From DASRTE01 sp050743145 (GTDB taxonomy: Bacteria > Actinomycetota > Actinomycetes > Jiangellales > Jiangellaceae): a stretch of 16,895 nucleotides of DNA. The position numbers were made by a program, and so were the translations under genes. Numbering within the stretch: the first letter of the stretch is position 1; the number at the start of each line of letters is the position of its first letter. The notes beneath the pieces were generated by a model, which saw only the letters and a program-made list of their open reading frames with translations, was not told where the DNA came from and did not search any database. This document shows, one piece after another, positions 14,423 through 16,895 of the stretch. The stretch covers positions 1-16,895 of the forward strand of contig JBOGDU010000289.1 in the NCBI GenBank assembly GCA_050743145.1, given 5' to 3'.

Positions 14423-14451
14423 GCCCAGCGAGTCGGCAGCACCAGCGCCGA

Positions 14452-14484
14452 TATCGTTGACCTCGGCCGTGGAACAGCGAGGAG
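14452..14484 (+). promoter_or_regulatory. purL -10 candidate and ribosome-binding site
   Basis: TATCGT at 14452-14457 fits a -10 element, giving a leader of about 27 nt. GAGGAG at 14479-14484 is a good Shine-Dalgarno sequence 6 nt before GTG 14491 and supports that start. Confidence 0.45.
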
Positions 14485-14490
14485 CGCGGG

Positions 14491-16773
14491 GTGACCATCG
14501 ACACCGTCAAGCACGCGGCGGAGACCCCGGACCACCCGCAACCCTGGGCCGAGCTCGGGCTGAACGACGACGAGTACGCACGAATCCGCGAGATCCTCGG
14601 CCGCCGCCCCACGTCGTCGGAGCTCGCCATGTACTCCGTCATGTGGTCCGAACACTGCTCGTACAAGAGCTCCAAGGTTCACTTGCGGCGCTTCGGCGAG
14701 CTCGTGCAGGAGACACCGGTCGGCAAGCTCCTGGCCGGGATCGGCGAGAACGCCGGCGTGGTCGATGTCGGGCAGGGCTACGCCGTGACGTTCAAGGTCG
14801 AGTCGCACAACCACCCGTCCTACGTCGAGCCCTACCAGGGCGCGGCCACGGGCGTCGGCGGGATCGTCCGTGACATCCTCGCCATGGGCGCCCGCCCGGT
14901 CGCGGTGATGGACTCCCTGCGGTTCGGTCCCGCCGACGCCGACGACACCGCCCGTGTGCTCCCGGGCGTCGTCGCCGGGATCGGCGGGTACGGCAACTGC
15001 CTCGGCCTGCCGAACATCGGCGGCGAAGTCGTGTTCGACGAGTCGTACGCCGGGAATCCGCTGGTCAACGCGCTGTGCATGGGCGTGATGCGCCACGACG
15101 AGCTGCACCTCGCACACGCATCGGGGGTCGGCAACCTCGTCGTGCTGTACGGAGCCAGGACCGGCGGCGACGGCATCGGCGGCGTCTCGGTGCTGGCCTC
15201 GGAGACCTTCGGTGACGAAGGTCCGAGCAAGCGGCCCAGCGTCCAGGTCGGCGACCCGTTCATGGAGAAGCTGCTGATCGAGTGCACCCTCGAGCTGTTC
15301 GCCGAAGGTCTCGTCGTCGGCATCCAGGACCTCGGCGGCGCCGGATTGTCGTGCGCCACGTCCGAACTTGCCAGCGCCGGTGAGGGCGGCATGCACATCG
15401 TGCTCGACCGGGTCCCGCTGCGTGACCCGACTCTCGCTGCGGAGGAGATCCTCATGAGCGAGTCACAGGAGCGGATGATGGCCGTGGTCTCGCCGGCTGC
15501 GATCGACCGGGTACTGGAGATCTGCGGAAGGTGGGACGTCGACGCCGGCGTGGTCGGCGAGGTGACCGACTCGGGACGGCTGACGATCGAGTGGCGCGGA
15601 GAGACCGTGGTCGACGTTCCGCCGCGGACGGTCGCGCACGAGGGGCCGGTCTACGAGCGCCCGTACGACCGGCCGTCATCGCAGGACGACCTGCAGGCAG
15701 CCGGGCCGTCGTCGCTCGCCCGCCCGACCGATGCCGACGCGCTGAAGGCGACGTTGTTGCGGATGATTGCCTCGCCGAACCTGTGTTCGCGCTCGTGGGT
15801 GACCGAACAGTACGACCGGTACGTGCTGGGCAACACCGTGCTCGCCCACCCCGAGGACGCGGGCGTGGTCCGCATCGACGAGGAAACCGGGCTGGGCGTG
15901 GCGCTGGCGACCGACGCGAACGGGCGCTACGCCACGCTCGACCCCTACGCGGGCGCGCAACTGGCGCTGGCCGAGGCGTACCGCAACGTCGCAGCCGTCG
16001 GCGCGCGGCCGCTGGCGGTGACCAACTGCCTGAACTTCGGGTCGCCGGAGGATCCGGCCGTCATGTGGCAGTTCGCGGAGGCCGTGCGGGGCCTGGCCGA
16101 CGGCTGCCGCTCACTGGGCCTGCCGGTCACCGGCGGCAACGTCTCGCTGTACAACCAGACCGGCCCGTCGACGATCCTGCCGACGCCTGTCGTCGGCGTC
16201 CTCGGAGTGCTCGATGACGTCACCCGCCGGATGCCGTCGGGATTCCGTACATCGGGCCAGATCATCTACCTGCTGGGCACGACGCGGGACGAGTTCGGAG
16301 GCTCCGAATGGGCCCACGTCGTGCACCGCCACCTCGGCGGCCTGCCGCCCGGCGTGGACCTCGACGCCGAGCGCACCCTGGCCGAGATCCTCGTCCAGGC
16401 GGCCCGGGACGGCCTGGTCGAGGCTGCGCACGACCTGTCCGACGGGGGCCTCGCACAGGCGCTGGTCGAGGCGTGCCTGCGGTACGGGCTCGGTGCGCAG
16501 GTGCTGCTGCCCGACGGAGTCGACCCGTTCGTCTTCCTGTTCGCCGAGTCGCAGGCCCGGGCGATCGTCGCCGTGGCGCGCTCGGCGGATGCGCAGTTCA
16601 GCCACCTGTGTGCCGCGAGCGGCCACCCCTACCAGGTGATCGGCGTCGTGGACGACGGCGGCGGAACACCTGTGCTCGAGATTCGGGGGCAGTTCTCGGT
16701 GCCGCTCGCCGAGCTTCGCGTTGCCTTCGAGTCGACACTTCCGGCTCTGTTCGGCCCACCGGCGGAGTCGTGA
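14491..16773 (+). CDS. purL: FGAM synthase large subunit, small-type PurL
   Basis: The ATP-dependent catalytic subunit that converts FGAR to FGAM with ammonia from PurQ. 760 residues is the size of the short PurL that needs separate PurS and PurQ, as both are present here. Conserved blocks are MWSEHCSYKSSK with His55, VESHNHPSYVEPYQGAATGVGG with the following RDILAMGARP, the GGDGIGG loop, and in the second half TNCLNFGSPEDP, VTGGNVSLYN and AHDLSDGGLAQAL, showing the two AIRS-like halves. The gene has its own promoter signals and is divergent from the methyltransferase. Its TGA stop lies inside the left arm of a long inverted repeat. Confidence 0.98.
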   Translation: MTIDTVKHAAETPDHPQPWAELGLNDDEYARIREILGRRPTSSELAMYSVMWSEHCSYKSSKVHLRRFGELVQETPVGKLLAGIGENAGVVDVGQGYAVTFKVESHNHPSYVEPYQGAATGVGGIVRDILAMGARPVAVMDSLRFGPADADDTARVLPGVVAGIGGYGNCLGLPNIGGEVVFDESYAGNPLVNALCMGVMRHDELHLAHASGVGNLVVLYGARTGGDGIGGVSVLASETFGDEGPSKRPSVQVGDPFMEKLLIECTLELFAEGLVVGIQDLGGAGLSCATSELASAGEGGMHIVLDRVPLRDPTLAAEEILMSESQERMMAVVSPAAIDRVLEICGRWDVDAGVVGEVTDSGRLTIEWRGETVVDVPPRTVAHEGPVYERPYDRPSSQDDLQAAGPSSLARPTDADALKATLLRMIASPNLCSRSWVTEQYDRYVLGNTVLAHPEDAGVVRIDEETGLGVALATDANGRYATLDPYAGAQLALAEAYRNVAAVGARPLAVTNCLNFGSPEDPAVMWQFAEAVRGLADGCRSLGLPVTGGNVSLYNQTGPSTILPTPVVGVLGVLDDVTRRMPSGFRTSGQIIYLLGTTRDEFGGSEWAHVVHRHLGGLPPGVDLDAERTLAEILVQAARDGLVEAAHDLSDGGLAQALVEACLRYGLGAQVLLPDGVDPFVFLFAESQARAIVAVARSADAQFSHLCAASGHPYQVIGVVDDGGGTPVLEIRGQFSVPLAELRVAFESTLPALFGPPAES

Positions 16774-16837
16774 AGATCGTCGTGCAGAATCAACCCGCTG
16801 CGCCGCCTGCTGCGGGCTACACGACGATCTTCACGAC
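16767..16837. terminator. 18-bp perfect inverted repeat spanning the purL stop, probable bidirectional terminator
   Basis: GTCGTGAAGATCGTCGTG (16767-16784) and its exact reverse complement (16820-16837) enclose a 35-nt loop that holds a second stem, CCCGC (16794-16798) with GCGGG (16812-16816). The purL stop codon TGA (16771-16773) is within the left arm. A strong hairpin just at the end of purL and 15 nt from a possible stop on the other strand suits a bidirectional terminator. A small repeated palindromic element is the alternative. There is no U-tract. Confidence 0.6.
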
Positions 16838-16852
16838 AGGGCCGCGTGAGAA

Positions 16853-16895
16853 TCAGCGCTTCGGCTGGGTGAGGGCGGCGAGGGCGGCTGTGAAC
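16853..16895 (-). CDS. Possible C-terminus of a convergent gene running off the window
   Basis: On the minus strand a frame enters from the window edge and ends in TGA at 16855-16853, giving the last 13 residues FTAALAALTQPKR. The composition is plausible for a helical C-terminus, and the terminator-like hairpin sits where a convergent gene pair would need one. Too little is visible for a product call, and an open frame this short can be chance. Confidence 0.25.
   Translation of the reverse strand, partial: FTAALAALTQPKR

Noticed and set aside
14374..15396. N-terminal extension of the methyltransferase frame across purL
   Set aside because: The conserved protein starts at ATG 14373 with a good ribosome-binding site; the extension lies antisense to purL and has shadow composition.

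Overview
This is chromosomal DNA from a high-GC actinomycete. The signs are the very GC-rich third codon positions, frequent GTG starts, TANNNT -10 boxes placed right against start codons, an S-adenosyl methyltransferase of the DUF574/Methyltransf_19 type that is largely restricted to Actinobacteria, and a purine set built on PurS, PurQ and the short PurL. I cannot fix the genus; a Nocardioidaceae-like or related lineage is only a guess. I see no tRNA, rRNA, CRISPR array, insertion sequence or phage gene.

Layout. 1-850: the 3' end of a DNRLRE-domain surface or secreted protein, convergent with a receiver-only response regulator. 851-1107: a divergent control region with a 16-bp perfect hairpin. 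1108-2097: a TrmB-like/LuxR-type regulator. 2158-3441: purA. 3485-3982: a small predicted lipoprotein. 4001-6855: a divergent TetR (WHG type) regulator and MMPL exporter around a short, unusually AT-rich spacer carrying phased repeats. 6875-7816: a predicted lipoprotein esterase (PHB-depolymerase/LpqC type), divergent from purD. 7882-10603: purD and purB, overlapping by 26 nt. 10796-11545: an XRE-type regulator with a possible degenerate nucleotidyltransferase-like C-terminus. 11611-13509: purC, purS, purQ. 13543-14373 (minus): the DUF574-type methyltransferase. 14491-16773: purL, ending inside an 18-bp perfect inverted repeat, beyond which a minus-strand reading frame may end.

How it works together. 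PurD (GAR synthetase), PurL+PurQ+PurS (FGAM synthase), PurC (SAICAR synthetase), PurB (adenylosuccinate lyase, two steps) and PurA (adenylosuccinate synthetase) cover much of the route from phosphoribosylamine to AMP. PurF, PurN, PurM, PurE/K and PurH are not in the window. The pur genes form a loose cluster with their own promoters rather than one operon, interrupted by regulators, an exporter pair, two lipoproteins and a methyltransferase.

The most notable sequence-level signals are a recurring arrangement in which a -10 hexamer lies 7-8 nt before the start codon (LuxR-type regulator, esterase, purD, purC), implying leaderless transcripts; the TetR/MMPL operator-like repeat block; and three long intergenic inverted repeats (991-1042, 10634-10676, 16767-16837). 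I did not find a convincing new multi-gene system; most genes are recognisable housekeeping or common accessory families.
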